Shown here: positions 8,227-18,243 of the stretch, in pieces
Position numbering within the stretch: position 1 is the first letter of the stretch
How the letters are laid out: every line of letters begins with the position of its first letter
Origin: Aquimarina muelleri DSM 19832
Lineage (GTDB): Bacteria > Bacteroidota > Bacteroidia > Flavobacteriales > Flavobacteriaceae
Direction: 5' to 3'
Assembly: GCF_000430665.1 (NCBI RefSeq)
Contig: NZ_AUML01000010.1
Span: 62,001 to 126,000, forward strand
DNA length: 64,000 nucleotides
Position numbers and translations under genes: made by a program
The notes under the pieces: model-generated
What the model was told of the DNA's origin: nothing
The model's database searches: none
Seen by the model: the letters and a program-made list of their open reading frames with translations, nothing else

Positions 8227-9108
8227 ATGAACACCTTAACCCTTTTAGATAAATTAAGATTTAGAAAATCTGCTTCAAAAGAAAAAATAATACGTTTTTA
8301 TGATGAAGCAACCGAAGATTATAAATTCTGGAGTACAGATTTTAACATGCACTTTGGATACTACATCCCTTTTAAAACCAATGTATTTAAACGAGACTCT
8401 ATGCTTAATCAAATGAACCAACAGGTTTTTGATCGTTTACATGTTCCTAAGCAAAACTCATTGGTGGCAGATCTTGGTTGTGGTATTGGTGGCACCATAC
8501 AATATGGGTTAAAAAAATATCCATTACTTCATATCATAGGTGTAACACTATCCCCTTTTCAAGCTAAAGAAGGAAACAAAAGGCTACAGCACAAAAACGG
8601 ATTAATCCTAGAAGAAAATTATTGTAACACTTCTTTTAAAACCAATAGTGTAAATGGCGCTTATGCTATCGAGAGTTTCTGTCATTCTGGACACAGCAAA
8701 CAGGCTCTACAAGAAGCGTACAGAATATTAAAACCTAATTCTAAATTAGTTATAGCAGATGCCTTTTTAAAACAAGAAGAAGAACATCTATGTCTTGGAA
8801 GCAATTATTGTTACGAACAATTATGCAAAGGCTGGAGCCTAGATGGTTTAGGTAATATTAACAAAGTGAAAGACACGCTACATCAAATTGGATTTAAAAA
8901 TATAAATATTGAAGATATATCCTTTAGAGTAGCACCATCTGTATTACATGTACCATTTGCCATTACTGGTTTTATAATGAAAACCCTGATAAAGAAAAAA
9001 CCATTAAAACCTCAAAGTTTAAAAAACTTAAAAGGATCCTTGTTTGCCCTATTATCGGGATTGCATATAAAAAACTTTGGATACTATATAATAACCGCAG
9101 AAAAATAG
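8227..9108 (+). CDS. SAM-dependent methyltransferase (small-molecule/sterol-type class I)
   Basis: 293 residues from the ATG at 8227, which is preferred over the longer frame from 8137 because the extra residues overlap the upstream gene and are unlike the family. Motif I DLGCGIGG is at residues 82-89; GVTLSPFQA and the substrate-facing IESFCHSGHSKQALQEAYRILKP (in parts) resemble the gamma-tocopherol, sterol and cyclopropane-synthase-like methyltransferases. The substrate is probably a hydrophobic small molecule or lipid, but cannot be named. Second gene of the GbsR-linked operon. Confidence 0.85.
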   Translation: MNTLTLLDKLRFRKSASKEKIIRFYDEATEDYKFWSTDFNMHFGYYIPFKTNVFKRDSMLNQMNQQVFDRLHVPKQNSLVADLGCGIGGTIQYGLKKYPLLHIIGVTLSPFQAKEGNKRLQHKNGLILEENYCNTSFKTNSVNGAYAIESFCHSGHSKQALQEAYRILKPNSKLVIADAFLKQEEEHLCLGSNYCYEQLCKGWSLDGLGNINKVKDTLHQIGFKNINIEDISFRVAPSVLHVPFAITGFIMKTLIKKKPLKPQSLKNLKGSLFALLSGLHIKNFGYYIITAEK

Positions 9109-9115
9109 ATCGACA

Positions 9116-10027
9116 ATGAAAAAAATAGTAATCGCAGCAGGAACAGGATTTTTAGGAAAAATAGTAACCGAGTATTTCAAAACAAAAGTAAAAACTATTA
9201 TTATACTAACTCGTGGAAAAAACAAGAAAATAAACAATATTAAATATGTGAATTGGGATGCTAAAACGATCGGGAATTGGACAAACGAACTAAACAATGC
9301 AGATGTATTGATAAATCTAACAGGAAAATCGGTGGATTGCAGATATAATAAAAAAAATAAGGATCTTATTTTACACTCTAGAATAGATTCTACTATTATA
9401 TTAGCAGAAGCAATCCAAAAATGCACAAATCCACCTAAAGTTTGGCTTAATTCTTCTACAGCTACTATTTATCGTCATTCATCAGAAAAAGAAATGGATG
9501 AAACTAATGGAGAGATAGGTACGGGATTCTCTGTAAATGTTGCTAAATCGTGGGAAAAAGCATTATTTAAACAACAAACTTTGAATACGAGAAAAGTAGC
9601 TTTAAGAACTGCTATTGTTTTAGGTAAAAACGGCGGAGCTCTACAACCCATTTTAAATTTATCTAAAATTGGTTTTGGTGGAAAACAGGGTTCTGGAAAT
9701 CAAAAAATAAGCTGGATACACGAATTGGATTTTGCCAGAAGTATTGAATTTATAATCCATACCAAAAAAATTGAAGGAGTTATTAATATCGTCTCCCCAA
9801 AGCCTTCTAGTAATTCGGTTTTTATGAAAACCCTTAGAAAAATCACACGTGTTCCTTTCGGAATACCAATACCAAAACCATTACTAGAGTTTGGAGCCAA
9901 ATTAATAAAAACAGAAACAGAGCTTATCTTAAAAAGCAGGAATGTAATCCCTAAAAAACTTGAAAATAATGGATTTAAATTCACATATCCAGAGCTAAAA
10001 ACCGCTATAAACCACCTAGTAAATTAA
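9116..10027 (+). CDS. TIGR01777 family NAD-dependent epimerase/reductase-like protein
   Basis: 303-residue atypical SDR of the YfcH/SDR39U1 type. It has the N-terminal nucleotide-binding sequence AAGTGFLGK (about 7-15), the segment VWLNSSTATIYRHS, GSGNQKISWIHELDFARSI as in TIGR01777 proteins, and a C-terminal DUF1731-like part. Seven bp after the methyltransferase gene and 3 bp before the SRPBCC gene, so it is translationally close to both. The reaction is unknown for the whole family. Confidence 0.87.
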   Translation: MKKIVIAAGTGFLGKIVTEYFKTKVKTIIILTRGKNKKINNIKYVNWDAKTIGNWTNELNNADVLINLTGKSVDCRYNKKNKDLILHSRIDSTIILAEAIQKCTNPPKVWLNSSTATIYRHSSEKEMDETNGEIGTGFSVNVAKSWEKALFKQQTLNTRKVALRTAIVLGKNGGALQPILNLSKIGFGGKQGSGNQKISWIHELDFARSIEFIIHTKKIEGVINIVSPKPSSNSVFMKTLRKITRVPFGIPIPKPLLEFGAKLIKTETELILKSRNVIPKKLENNGFKFTYPELKTAINHLVN

Positions 10028-10030
10028 CCC

Positions 10031-10492
10031 ATGACAACCATATACTTAGAAACCGAAATAAAAGCACCATCACACCAAGTATTTGACTTGTCAAGAAGTA
10101 TTGATTTTCATATAATATCTGCTAAAAAAACAAAAGAAAAAGTAATTGCAGGACGAACTTCTGGGTTAATAGGACTGAAAGAAACGGTTACTTGGAAAGG
10201 AAAACATTTCGGAGTATATCTCACTCATAAAAGTCTGATTACTGCTTTTGAATATCCAAATAATTTTACAGACGAGATGGTAAAAGGATATTTTGTATAT
10301 TTTAAACATCAACATCATTTTTACAAAATTAAATCAGGTACCAAAATGGTAGATAAATTACAATACAAAATACCTTTAGGTTTTTTAGGTAAACTACTGG
10401 ATGTATTCTTTTTAAAAAAGTATCTTACCAAATTTCTTGTTTCTCGTAATCATGCTATACAATTACATCTAGAAAACATAACAAAACAATAA
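10031..10492 (+). CDS. SRPBCC family protein (ligand-binding START-like fold)
   Basis: 153 residues. The beginning, TTIYLETEIKAPSHQVFDLSRSIDFH, and the later FEYPNNFTDEMVKGYFVYFKHQHHF (in parts) match the group of SRPBCC proteins often fused to or beside TIGR01777 epimerases. The helix-grip fold would bind a hydrophobic ligand. Last gene of the operon, 3 bp after the epimerase stop; this pairing is what makes the call convincing. Confidence 0.82.
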   Translation: MTTIYLETEIKAPSHQVFDLSRSIDFHIISAKKTKEKVIAGRTSGLIGLKETVTWKGKHFGVYLTHKSLITAFEYPNNFTDEMVKGYFVYFKHQHHFYKIKSGTKMVDKLQYKIPLGFLGKLLDVFFLKKYLTKFLVSRNHAIQLHLENITKQ

Positions 10493-10577
10493 TTAAAAAA
10501 TGAAGTTAATAGATATTACTAATATCTCTATAAGTCATTCTTTATTAAAAGCTTCTTTAAGATTCGACTTTTTATTC

Positions 10578-10585
10578 TACTTTTG
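10578..10585 (+). promoter_or_regulatory. -7 box (TACTTTTG) for the ECF sigma gene
   Basis: Exact TAnnTTTG match 25 bp before the ATG at 10611, a usual leader length. It suggests the sigma gene has its own promoter rather than being the tail of the upstream operon. Confidence 0.5.
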
Positions 10586-10610
10586 AAAAACCTAACAACA
10601 GAAAAGAACC

Positions 10611-11165
10611 ATGTCGACAAACACCATAAACCCCAATACATGGGTAGATAAATACAGTGATTACTTATTTAACTATACCGTCGTAAGAGTTGATGATAAG
10701 GAAATTGCACAAGATCTAGTGCAAGAAACGTTCTTTGCAGGACTTAAATCCATGAAAAACTTTAAAGGGGAAGCAAGTGAACGTACTTGGCTAATTTCTA
10801 TTTTAAAAAGAAAAATTATTGATCATTACCGTAAGATCAATAGTAATAAAGGAAAAGCAGAAATAAGAATAAATTACACCTCCGACTCCGAAACTGAAGG
10901 AGATTGGCTAGAAGAAAGAGTAGCAGACCCTTTTGATGGAAATGCAGATAGCAAAATTGAAAATAATGAATTAGGGTTAGCTATACATGATTGCATGGGG
11001 AAATTACCTCAAAAACAAGCCCAGGTTTTTAAAATGAAAACAATACAAGGTTTCGAGACCGAAGCAATCTGTAATGAATTTGATATTACCGCGTCTAACT
11101 TATGGGTTATTATTCATAGAGCTCGTACAGCAATGGCCGAGTGTTTAGAAAAAAATTGGTTTTAG
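10611..11165 (+). CDS. ECF-type RNA polymerase sigma-70 factor
   Basis: 184 residues. Region 2 is visible as YLFNYTVVRVDDKEIAQDLVQETFFAGLKSM and the -10-binding stretch GEASERTWLISILKRKIIDHYRK (quoted in parts); region 4 spans LPQKQAQVFKMKTIQGFETEAICNEFDITASNLWVIIHRARTAM. The following small gene starts 8 bp after the stop and carries a Cys/His cluster as in zinc anti-sigma proteins, so the two probably form a regulator pair. Target genes are unknown. Confidence 0.93.
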   Translation: MSTNTINPNTWVDKYSDYLFNYTVVRVDDKEIAQDLVQETFFAGLKSMKNFKGEASERTWLISILKRKIIDHYRKINSNKGKAEIRINYTSDSETEGDWLEERVADPFDGNADSKIENNELGLAIHDCMGKLPQKQAQVFKMKTIQGFETEAICNEFDITASNLWVIIHRARTAMAECLEKNWF

Positions 11166-11173
11166 AAAAAATA

Positions 11174-11431
11174 ATGAATAAGAAAAAAAGATTTTTTGTA
11201 AGCTGTGCTGATGCTAATCACTTTTGTGATAAGAATCAATATAAAGAAGCTACATTTTGGGAAAAAGTAAAGCTAAATATACATCTTATATATTGTAGTG
11301 TATGTAGAAAATATTCTACAAAGAATAGCAAATTAACTAAGCTAGTTAAAAACCCAAAAGTTAGCACTATTACCCCTTCTGATAAAGAAGTTATGAGAGA
11401 AAAATTAAAGCAAAAAATGTCTGAAAAATAG
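11174..11431 (+). CDS. Small Cys/His protein, candidate zinc-type anti-sigma factor
   Basis: 86 residues from the ATG at 11174; the longer frame from 11141 overlaps the sigma gene and is less likely. It is basic and has HLIYCSVCRKY near the middle, an HxxxCxxC arrangement like the ZAS zinc-binding anti-sigma fold. It has no membrane segment, so it would act as a soluble sensor, for example of redox state. The function is inferred from the motif and from the position right after the sigma gene. Confidence 0.7.
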   Translation: MNKKKRFFVSCADANHFCDKNQYKEATFWEKVKLNIHLIYCSVCRKYSTKNSKLTKLVKNPKVSTITPSDKEVMREKLKQKMSEK

Positions 11432-11709
11432 CACTACTTCTATAAATAAACATACCATCTCTCAGAGTAGAAAAGGTCATTTCATAGAATCATTTGATGA
11501 AATTAACCAATAAGTCATTCTTATTAATGAAAAGCTAAAGTATATCTGCGATAAAACAGCCAACACAGAGAAGTTTTTATTTTACTATAAAATTACTCCA
11601 ATCCTATTTTAAAAAAACACTAGACAAACCAAAATCTTTAAGAATTATAATATCAAAAATAACTTATCTTTCTATAAAAAAGCTAACAAAACAACAAATA
11701 CAGAAAAAG

Positions 11710-12540
11710 TTAATTAAATAATTCTTGTAAAACAACCACTATAATTAACCACATTATAGGTATACTCTCTACCCAAAACGAGCAATAGTATTCAGATTGT
11801 TTTTTTTCTGTACCCCATAAAAAAAATAAACTAATCGTAGTTATAAGTATAGTACTTAAAATTTCTATAGAAGATAGCATGTCATTTTTTAATGCTGTAA
11901 GTAATAAAAAAACAACTAATAAAATACTACCAAAAACTTTGGTTCTAGTCACTCCAATTTTTTGAGGAATCGTTTCTAAAGTAGCATCATCATATTGAAG
12001 GTCTCTTACTTCAAAAGGCAGCATCATAACCACTATAAACAAAAAACGTTGAATCATTTCAATTAAAAAATCGAAGTTTAAATTTCCTTTAGCATGAACC
12101 AACGGAACTAATACCGTTATTCCTACCCAAACCACACCAATAATAAAAATTTTTATTCCAGTAAGACTTCTTAGATTTTTTTTATTAGGAAAAACAGGTA
12201 TAACATACAATATTGTTAGTACATTAAAAGGGATCATATAAATCAGTGCCTCTACTGAAATCTCTTTGGCAAAATAAATAAATAATATACAACTTAAAAT
12301 AGTTAAAACGCGAATTCCTTTCATAGACTTCGTTAATCTTCTATGATAAAGTTTAGATACTTTAGAGTATTTCACAAAATTATAAGCAGTAATCGCACCT
12401 AAAAAACTAAATAAAAGAAAATAATGTTGACCAGAAATCCCAAATTTAATAAATGTAACTTGTACCAAAGCACACATAGCTAATGCAACATGTATACTTC
12501 CATTTATATAAAATCTGAATATACTTTTAAGGGTTTCCAA
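11710..12540 (-). CDS. UbiA-like integral membrane protein (degenerate prenyltransferase family)
   Basis: 276 residues with roughly eight hydrophobic segments. A second-motif remnant RDLQYDDATLETIPQKIG, at about residues 180-197, and NFVKY in the first half resemble the Asp-rich loops of UbiA prenyltransferases, but the classical first motif NDxxDxxxD is missing. Catalysis on a prenyl diphosphate is therefore doubtful. Divergent from gcvP across a 135-bp spacer that may contain both promoters. The 278 bp downstream of it (11432-11709) hold nothing recognisable. Confidence 0.7.
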   Translation of the reverse strand: METLKSIFRFYINGSIHVALAMCALVQVTFIKFGISGQHYFLLFSFLGAITAYNFVKYSKVSKLYHRRLTKSMKGIRVLTILSCILFIYFAKEISVEALIYMIPFNVLTILYVIPVFPNKKNLRSLTGIKIFIIGVVWVGITVLVPLVHAKGNLNFDFLIEMIQRFLFIVVMMLPFEVRDLQYDDATLETIPQKIGVTRTKVFGSILLVVFLLLTALKNDMLSSIEILSTILITTISLFFLWGTEKKQSEYYCSFWVESIPIMWLIIVVVLQELFN

Positions 12541-12638
12541 ATTAAAAAATTAAAAGGGTGTGTTAACAAAACCCGAATTTGGTTAAAAACTAGACATATC
12601 TAGGTTAATTAATTGTGAAAGTTTAACAATTTAATATG

Positions 12639-12646
12639 TATTTTTG
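12639..12646 (+). promoter_or_regulatory. -7 box (TATTTTTG) for gcvP
   Basis: TAnnTTTG match 29 bp before the gcvP ATG. Just upstream (12612-12631) lies an imperfect dyad AATTGT...AACAATT that could be a regulator site; no glycine riboswitch-like structure was seen in the 135-bp spacer. Confidence 0.45.
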
Positions 12647-12675
12647 GCATCTCAATTTCAACTGTTTTTTTCGCT

Positions 12676-15531
12676 ATGAAAACTGATTCTTTCAAATTGC
12701 GTCATATAGGTCCATCAACAAAGGATCTTTGTGATATGCTAAATACAATTAAAGTAAACTCCATAGAACAATTAATCAATGAGACTGTTCCTGATGATAT
12801 TCTTTTAAAAAAACCGCTTAATCTTGATTTTGCAATGAGTGAACAAGAATACTCATCACATATGCAAAAGCTTTCTTCTAAAAATAACGTTTACAAAACC
12901 TATATTGGTTTAGGATATCACGAAGCTTGTTTACCAGCAGTTATTCAACGTAATATTTTAGAAAATCCAGGATGGTATACCGCATACACCCCTTACCAAG
13001 CAGAAATCGCACAAGGTAGATTAGAAGCTTTATTAAACTATCAAACCATGATTTGTGATCTTACAGGCATGGAGTTAGCAAATGCTTCTTTATTAGATGA
13101 AAGCACAGCTGCTTCTGAAGCTATGACTATGTTATTTGCTATACGTTCTAGAGATCAGAAAAAAAATAATACTAACAAATTTTTCGTTTCTGAAGAAATA
13201 TTACCTCAAACCCTCTCCCTGCTAAAGACCAGAGCTATTCCACTCGATATAGAATTAGTTGTAGGAGATCATCAACATTTTGATTTTTCTAAAGAATTTT
13301 ATGGTGCAATTTTACAATATCCTGGTATATCGGGACAAGTATATGATTATGCTGATTTTGTAAAAAAAGCACATCAAGCAGAAATCAAAGTAGCCGTAGC
13401 AGCAGATATCTTAAGTTTAGTCTCTCTTAAGTCTCCAGGAAGCTTTGATGCAGATGTTGTCGTAGGAACAACGCAGCGCTTTGGTATCCCTTTAGGGTAC
13501 GGAGGTCCACATGCTGCATTTTTTGCTACGAGAGAAGAGTATAAAAGAAATATTCCAGGTAGAATTATCGGAGTTACTCAAGATCTAAATGGAAATCGTG
13601 CTTTAAGAATGGCACTACAAACCAGAGAACAACACATTAAAAGAGATAAGGCAACCTCTAATATATGTACAGCACAAGTTCTTTTAGCTGTTATGGCAGG
13701 AATGTATAGCGTTTATCATGGGCCAAAAGGTTTAACTTATATAGCATCAAAAGTAAATTCTTATACAGTTACCTTAAGTGATGCTTTAATCGATTTAGGT
13801 TTTGAACAACTTAATGCTACATACTTTGATACTATCCGTATTAAAGCGGATGCTAATAAAATAAAAGAAATAGCTGAAAAACATGAAGTAAACTTCTATT
13901 ATCCAAATCCGAAAACGATTTCGATATCCTTAAACGAAGCTACTACTGTAGAAGATCTTAATACTATTATTACCATTTTTGCTGAAGCAACACAAAAAAA
14001 GGTCCCCTTTATTAAAGAGATTACTACAACAAGTAGCATTACAGAAAACTTAAAACGCAAAACAGAGTTTTTAACAAACGAAGTATTTAACACGTATCAT
14101 TCTGAAACAGAGTTGATGCGGTATATCAAAAAATTAGAACGTAAGGATCTGTCTCTAAATCATTCTATGATTCCTTTAGGGTCTTGTACAATGAAATTAA
14201 ATGCAGCTTCAGAAATGCTACCACTTAGCGATCCACAATGGGGTAACATTCATCCTTTTGTTCCAATAGCCCAAGCAGAAGGATATCAAAAAGTTCTAAA
14301 AAAACTAGAAGATCAACTTACTGAGATCACAGGATTTGCAGGTACTTCTTTACAACCAAATTCTGGTGCACAAGGAGAGTTTGCTGGATTAATGGTAATT
14401 CGAGCATATCATGAATCTAGAGGAGATCATCATCGTAATATATGCTTAATTCCTTCCTCTGCACATGGTACTAACCCAGCATCAGCGATTATGGCTGGAA
14501 TGAAAGTCGTTGTTACCAAAGCTACTGAAGAAGGTAATATTGATGTAGAAGATCTTAGAGAAAAAGCTCTAAAACATAAAGATAACCTTGCTGCCTTAAT
14601 GGTTACATATCCATCAACACATGGTGTATATGAATCTGCTATTAAAGAAATTACTAAAATTATTCATGATAATGGAGGACAAGTTTATATGGATGGTGCT
14701 AATATGAATGCTCAGGTTGGTTTAACAAATCCTGGAGTAATAGGTGCCGATGTATGTCATCTTAACTTGCATAAAACTTTTGCTATACCACATGGTGGTG
14801 GTGGTCCTGGAGTTGGCCCTATTTGCGTAGCAAAACAATTAGTTCCTTTTTTACCAGGAAACCCAATTATTACTACTGGAGGTAATCAAGCAATAACTGC
14901 TATTTCTGCAGCACCTTGGGGATCTGCCCTAGCATGCCTAATATCTTATGGATATATTACTATGCTTGGCACTAATGGATTAAAAGAAGCTACACAATAT
15001 GCGATTTTAAATGCCAACTATATTAAAGAGCGTTTAAATGGTCACTATAATGTATTATATGAAGGAGAAAGAGGGAGAGCGGCCCACGAGATGATAATTG
15101 ACTGTAGACCGTTTAAATCTAACGGTATAGAAGTTACCGATATTGCCAAAAGACTAATGGATTATGGCTTTCATGCTCCAACAGTTTCTTTTCCTGTGGC
15201 AGGAACTATTATGATAGAACCTACAGAGAGTGAAAGCAAAGCTGAATTAGACCGTTTCTGCGATGCATTAATCTCTATTCGTCAAGAAATAGCTGATGCC
15301 AACGCAGACAATCCAAATAATGTAATGAAAAATGCACCTCATACTCTGGCTATGCTGACTAATGACAATTGGGATTTTCCATACTCCAGAGAACAGGCAG
15401 CATACCCATTATCTTATATAGCTGACAATAAATTTTGGCCTTCAGTAAGACGTGTAGATGATGCGTACGGAGATAGAAATTTAATATGTACCTGTGCTCC
15501 TATAGAGGAGTACATGGAAAATAACGCATAG
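12676..15531 (+). CDS. gcvP: Glycine dehydrogenase (aminomethyl-transferring), P protein of the glycine cleavage system
   Basis: Fused alpha/beta P protein of 951 residues, PLP-dependent, which decarboxylates glycine and passes the aminomethyl group to the lipoylated H protein. The PLP lysine is Lys700 in [18 protein letters not shown]. Other family stretches: FKLRHIGPS at the N-terminus, [20 protein letters not shown] (in parts), and [14 protein letters not shown] at the start of the second half. The N-terminal half keeps [19 protein letters not shown]. Length is standard. gcvT and gcvH are not in the window, so the complex is encoded at scattered loci. A T-tailed hairpin follows. Confidence 0.97.
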   Translation: MKTDSFKLRHIGPSTKDLCDMLNTIKVNSIEQLINETVPDDILLKKPLNLDFAMSEQEYSSHMQKLSSKNNVYKTYIGLGYHEACLPAVIQRNILENPGWYTAYTPYQAEIAQGRLEALLNYQTMICDLTGMELANASLLDESTAASEAMTMLFAIRSRDQKKNNTNKFFVSEEILPQTLSLLKTRAIPLDIELVVGDHQHFDFSKEFYGAILQYPGISGQVYDYADFVKKAHQAEIKVAVAADILSLVSLKSPGSFDADVVVGTTQRFGIPLGYGGPHAAFFATREEYKRNIPGRIIGVTQDLNGNRALRMALQTREQHIKRDKATSNICTAQVLLAVMAGMYSVYHGPKGLTYIASKVNSYTVTLSDALIDLGFEQLNATYFDTIRIKADANKIKEIAEKHEVNFYYPNPKTISISLNEATTVEDLNTIITIFAEATQKKVPFIKEITTTSSITENLKRKTEFLTNEVFNTYHSETELMRYIKKLERKDLSLNHSMIPLGSCTMKLNAASEMLPLSDPQWGNIHPFVPIAQAEGYQKVLKKLEDQLTEITGFAGTSLQPNSGAQGEFAGLMVIRAYHESRGDHHRNICLIPSSAHGTNPASAIMAGMKVVVTKATEEGNIDVEDLREKALKHKDNLAALMVTYPSTHGVYESAIKEITKIIHDNGGQVYMDGANMNAQVGLTNPGVIGADVCHLNLHKTFAIPHGGGGPGVGPICVAKQLVPFLPGNPIITTGGNQAITAISAAPWGSALACLISYGYITMLGTNGLKEATQYAILNANYIKERLNGHYNVLYEGERGRAAHEMIIDCRPFKSNGIEVTDIAKRLMDYGFHAPTVSFPVAGTIMIEPTESESKAELDRFCDALISIRQEIADANADNPNNVMKNAPHTLAMLTNDNWDFPYSREQAAYPLSYIADNKFWPSVRRVDDAYGDRNLICTCAPIEEYMENNA

Positions 15532-15550
15532 TGTACAAGATTAGAATTAC

Positions 15551-15580
15551 AGAGAGGCAGCTATAAAGTTGCCTCTTTTT
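15551..15580 (+). terminator. Intrinsic terminator of gcvP
   Basis: Stem AGAGGCA (15553-15559) with TGCCTCT (15570-15576), extendable by one wobble and one A-T pair, a 10-nt loop and a T-run through 15580. It lies 20 bp after the gcvP stop. Confidence 0.8.
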
Positions 15581-15598
15581 GGTTAGCTTTAAAAAGTC

Positions 15599-15964
15599 AT
15601 GAAAGATATCACATCAAGAGAAGACATAGAATTTTTAATGCAAGCTTTTTATAAAGATGCATTTATTAATCCTGAAATTGGAATATTTTTTACTAAAATT
15701 GCCAAAATTAATCTCGAAGAACATATACCTGCAATTACAGACTTTTGGGAACAACAGCTGTTTAGAAAGGGTGGTTATAAAAAAAATGTGATCCAAATTC
15801 ATAAAAATTTAAATCACAAAAAAGAAATGCATAAAATTCATTTTGACACTTGGTTATCGCTATTTCAAAATACCGTTGACACAAATTTTAAAGGAGAAAA
15901 AGCAGAACTTATTAAAACCAGAGCTTTATCTATTGCTACAGTGATGCAATTAAAAATAAAGTAA
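15599..15964 (+). CDS. Group III truncated haemoglobin
   Basis: 121-residue 2-on-2 globin. The early part (EDIEFLMQAFYKDAFINPEIGIFF, in pieces), the DFWEQQLF segment and the IHKNL...HKIHFDTWLSLF stretch carrying the proximal-His helix are those of group III (P) truncated haemoglobins. Probable role: oxygen or NO/peroxide chemistry in the cytoplasm. It begins 18 bp after the gcvP terminator and may depend on read-through or an unseen promoter. Confidence 0.87.
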   Translation: MKDITSREDIEFLMQAFYKDAFINPEIGIFFTKIAKINLEEHIPAITDFWEQQLFRKGGYKKNVIQIHKNLNHKKEMHKIHFDTWLSLFQNTVDTNFKGEKAELIKTRALSIATVMQLKIK

Positions 15965-16093
15965 TCTTTATATCGTTTTTAATCAAATTAATATCATAAA
16001 AAGTAGTTGGGTATTGTAAAAATTATTATGCGTGCATAATAACTAATTAATAAAAGTTTATCTTACCTTGCTAAATTAAATAATTGGGAACAA

Positions 16094-17152
16094 ATGAGTA
16101 TCAAAATAACTGGTATAGGGAGCTATATTCCTGAAAAAACAGAAAAAAATAAGGATTTTATAAACCACAATTTCTTTACTGAGGATGGAATAAAAATCAA
16201 TGGGGATACTAGTATTATAATTGATAAATTTAAAAAAATTACTGGCATTGAAGAACGTAGATATGCTTCCGACAAACACAATACTTCGGATTTAGCATTT
16301 TTATCCGCAGAAAAAGCAATTTTAAACTCAAAAATAGATCCCGAAACATTAGATTACATTATTGTTGCACATAATTTTGGAGATGTAGATAAAGGTACTT
16401 CTCAAGGAGACACAGTACCTAGTATTGCAGCAAGAGTAAAACATAAATTAAAAATAAAAAACCCATACTGTGTGGCCTATGATGTTCTTTTTGGATGCCC
16501 TGGCTGGATAGAAGGTGTTATACAAGCACAGTCCTTTATTAAAAGTAATATGGCACAAAAATGCCTTATTATTGGTGCAGAAACCTTATCTCGTGTGATA
16601 GATAAACATGATCGTGATTCTATGATCTATTCTGATGGATCAGGTGCAGTAATTCTGGAAAAAACAGAAAAAACAGGGGGAATTATATCGTTCGTAAGCG
16701 CATCTTATACTTTAGAAGAAAATAATTTTTTATTCTTTGGAAAAACTAATAGCTCTATTTCTCAAGACTCTAATAAGTATATTAAAATGTATGGGCGAAA
16801 AATATATGAATTTGCATTAAATAAAGTCCCTAATGCAATGAAAGCTTGTTTGGATAAAACCGATTTTCATATTTCTGACATAAAAAAAATCCTTATCCAT
16901 CAAGCAAATGAAAAAATGGACGAAGCGATTGTAAAAAGATTCTACGAGCTTTTTGATCAAAGCACTCCTTATGGAATCATGCCCATGAGTATTAAAAACC
17001 TAGGAAATAGTAGTGTAGCTACCATACCTACATTATTAGATCTCATCCTAAAAGGTGAAATAAAAGATCAATCTATCAATGAAGGAGATCTTTTGCTCTT
17101 TGCCAGTGTAGGTGCAGGCATGAATATCAATGCTTTACTCTATCAATTTTAA
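16094..17152 (+). CDS. 3-oxoacyl-ACP synthase III family protein (KAS III)
   Basis: 352 residues with the complete FabH-type Cys-His-Asn triad: Cys135 in FGCPGWIEG, His269 in ILIHQANEKM and Asn305 in NLGNSSVAT. Condenses an acyl-CoA with malonyl-ACP or performs a related acyl transfer. It stands apart from fatty-acid genes, so it is more likely an auxiliary KAS III than the housekeeping FabH. The first residues SIKITGIGSYIPE are the usual KAS III start, which supports the chosen ATG. Confidence 0.9.
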   Translation: MSIKITGIGSYIPEKTEKNKDFINHNFFTEDGIKINGDTSIIIDKFKKITGIEERRYASDKHNTSDLAFLSAEKAILNSKIDPETLDYIIVAHNFGDVDKGTSQGDTVPSIAARVKHKLKIKNPYCVAYDVLFGCPGWIEGVIQAQSFIKSNMAQKCLIIGAETLSRVIDKHDRDSMIYSDGSGAVILEKTEKTGGIISFVSASYTLEENNFLFFGKTNSSISQDSNKYIKMYGRKIYEFALNKVPNAMKACLDKTDFHISDIKKILIHQANEKMDEAIVKRFYELFDQSTPYGIMPMSIKNLGNSSVATIPTLLDLILKGEIKDQSINEGDLLLFASVGAGMNINALLYQF

Positions 17153-17344
17153 TTCTATTGCAAAATTCTATTAAGTACAGTTTTAACAATCACCTTTATT
17201 TAAACACCTATAGGAACAAATTATATACACTTGTATTTTTTTAAAGAAGGTAAAACACAAAAATATTATTTATAAAAAGTCTGTTGAATTAAAAACCAAA
17301 CTTTTATAAATAACTCGAAGCCCCTTGTCTTAAAAAAGAAATTT

Positions 17345-17352
17345 TATATTTG
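17345..17352 (+). promoter_or_regulatory. -7 box (TATATTTG) of the secreted-protein gene
   Basis: TAnnTTTG match with CTTG (17324-17327) 17 bp upstream as a weak -33 element; the ATG at 17388 follows 35 bp later. Confidence 0.5.
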
Positions 17353-17387
17353 TAAATAATCAAATAAATTCAAACCCACTATTCTTT

Positions 17388-18101
17388 ATGAAAATTACTA
17401 CTCAATTAATTTCAATTTTTATGCTATTCATCTGTATTAGCATATCCACTCAAGCCCAAAATTTTCTACCTGGATTTAATGGTTTTTCTAAAAAGAAAAC
17501 ATCTTATCTTCATATGGATAATGAGGAAATAGTTAAAGGAAATCTAAAAAAATTAAAATATGAAAAAGGACTTATTGAAGAGGTTAAAATAAAAGATCTT
17601 AATGACAAAAAAGTTAAAATAAAACCTAATAACATTGCATTTATGTACCTACCTCCTAGTGGTTTGGCAAAGCTAGCTAACTTTAATGATTTTATAACTG
17701 ATGCTGATCAATGGAACAACGATGATCTTGATCAAAATCTATTTAAAAGCGGGTATGCTTATTTTGAAAAATCGGACGTTCGCGTAAAGAAAAAAACAAA
17801 AGCGCTAATGGTACAACTTGTTAACCCTTCTTTTTGCGAAAAAATTAAAGTTTTTCAAGATCCTTATGCTAAAAAAACTGCTAGTATAGGTATTGGTCCA
17901 TTAAAAGCTGGTGGGATTTCAAAATCTTATTATGTTAAAAAAGGTACAGAAGTAGCTATTCGACTTAAGAAAAAGAATTATGAAGAAGAATTTAAAATGT
18001 TTTTTGGTGACTGCCCTACTTTAATCGAAAAATATGGAGCTAAGCCAAAATGGTCAGAATTTGCTAAGCATATTTATGAATATACCAAAGAATGTAAATA
18101 A
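17388..18101 (+). CDS. Secreted protein of unknown function
   Basis: 237 residues with a clear Sec signal peptide (about 1-23, ending STQAQ). The mature part is basic, rich in Lys, and contains two cysteines (FCEKIKVF and FGDCPTL) that might form a disulphide. No domain was recognised. It is flanked by its own promoter-like box and a strong terminator, so it is likely monocistronic. The absence of a lipobox suggests a periplasmic or outer-membrane-associated location. Confidence 0.8.
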   Translation: MKITTQLISIFMLFICISISTQAQNFLPGFNGFSKKKTSYLHMDNEEIVKGNLKKLKYEKGLIEEVKIKDLNDKKVKIKPNNIAFMYLPPSGLAKLANFNDFITDADQWNNDDLDQNLFKSGYAYFEKSDVRVKKKTKALMVQLVNPSFCEKIKVFQDPYAKKTASIGIGPLKAGGISKSYYVKKGTEVAIRLKKKNYEEEFKMFFGDCPTLIEKYGAKPKWSEFAKHIYEYTKECK

Positions 18102-18120
18102 TACATATCTTCACTTTACT

Positions 18121-18152
18121 AAAAAAGGGATACTTAATTGCATCCCTTTTTT
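18121..18152 (+). terminator. Intrinsic terminator
   Basis: Perfect 11-bp stem (AAAAAAGGGAT at 18121-18131 with its complement at 18142-18152), a 10-nt loop and a six-T tail within the right arm. Confidence 0.85.
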
Positions 18153-18243
18153 ATTTGAAAAAATAATATAATCTTTACTTCTTGTAATACACTTTAATAT
18201 CATTTATCTTTTTAATTAACTATATATATAAAATATAAAGAAC

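Noticed and set aside
11710-12540. Functional UbiA prenyltransferase (e.g. MenA)
   Set aside because: The first Asp-rich motif is missing, so only a UbiA-like assignment is justified.
12541-12675. Glycine riboswitch before gcvP
   Set aside because: The 135-bp spacer is too short and AT-rich for the tandem aptamer, and no conserved core was recognised.
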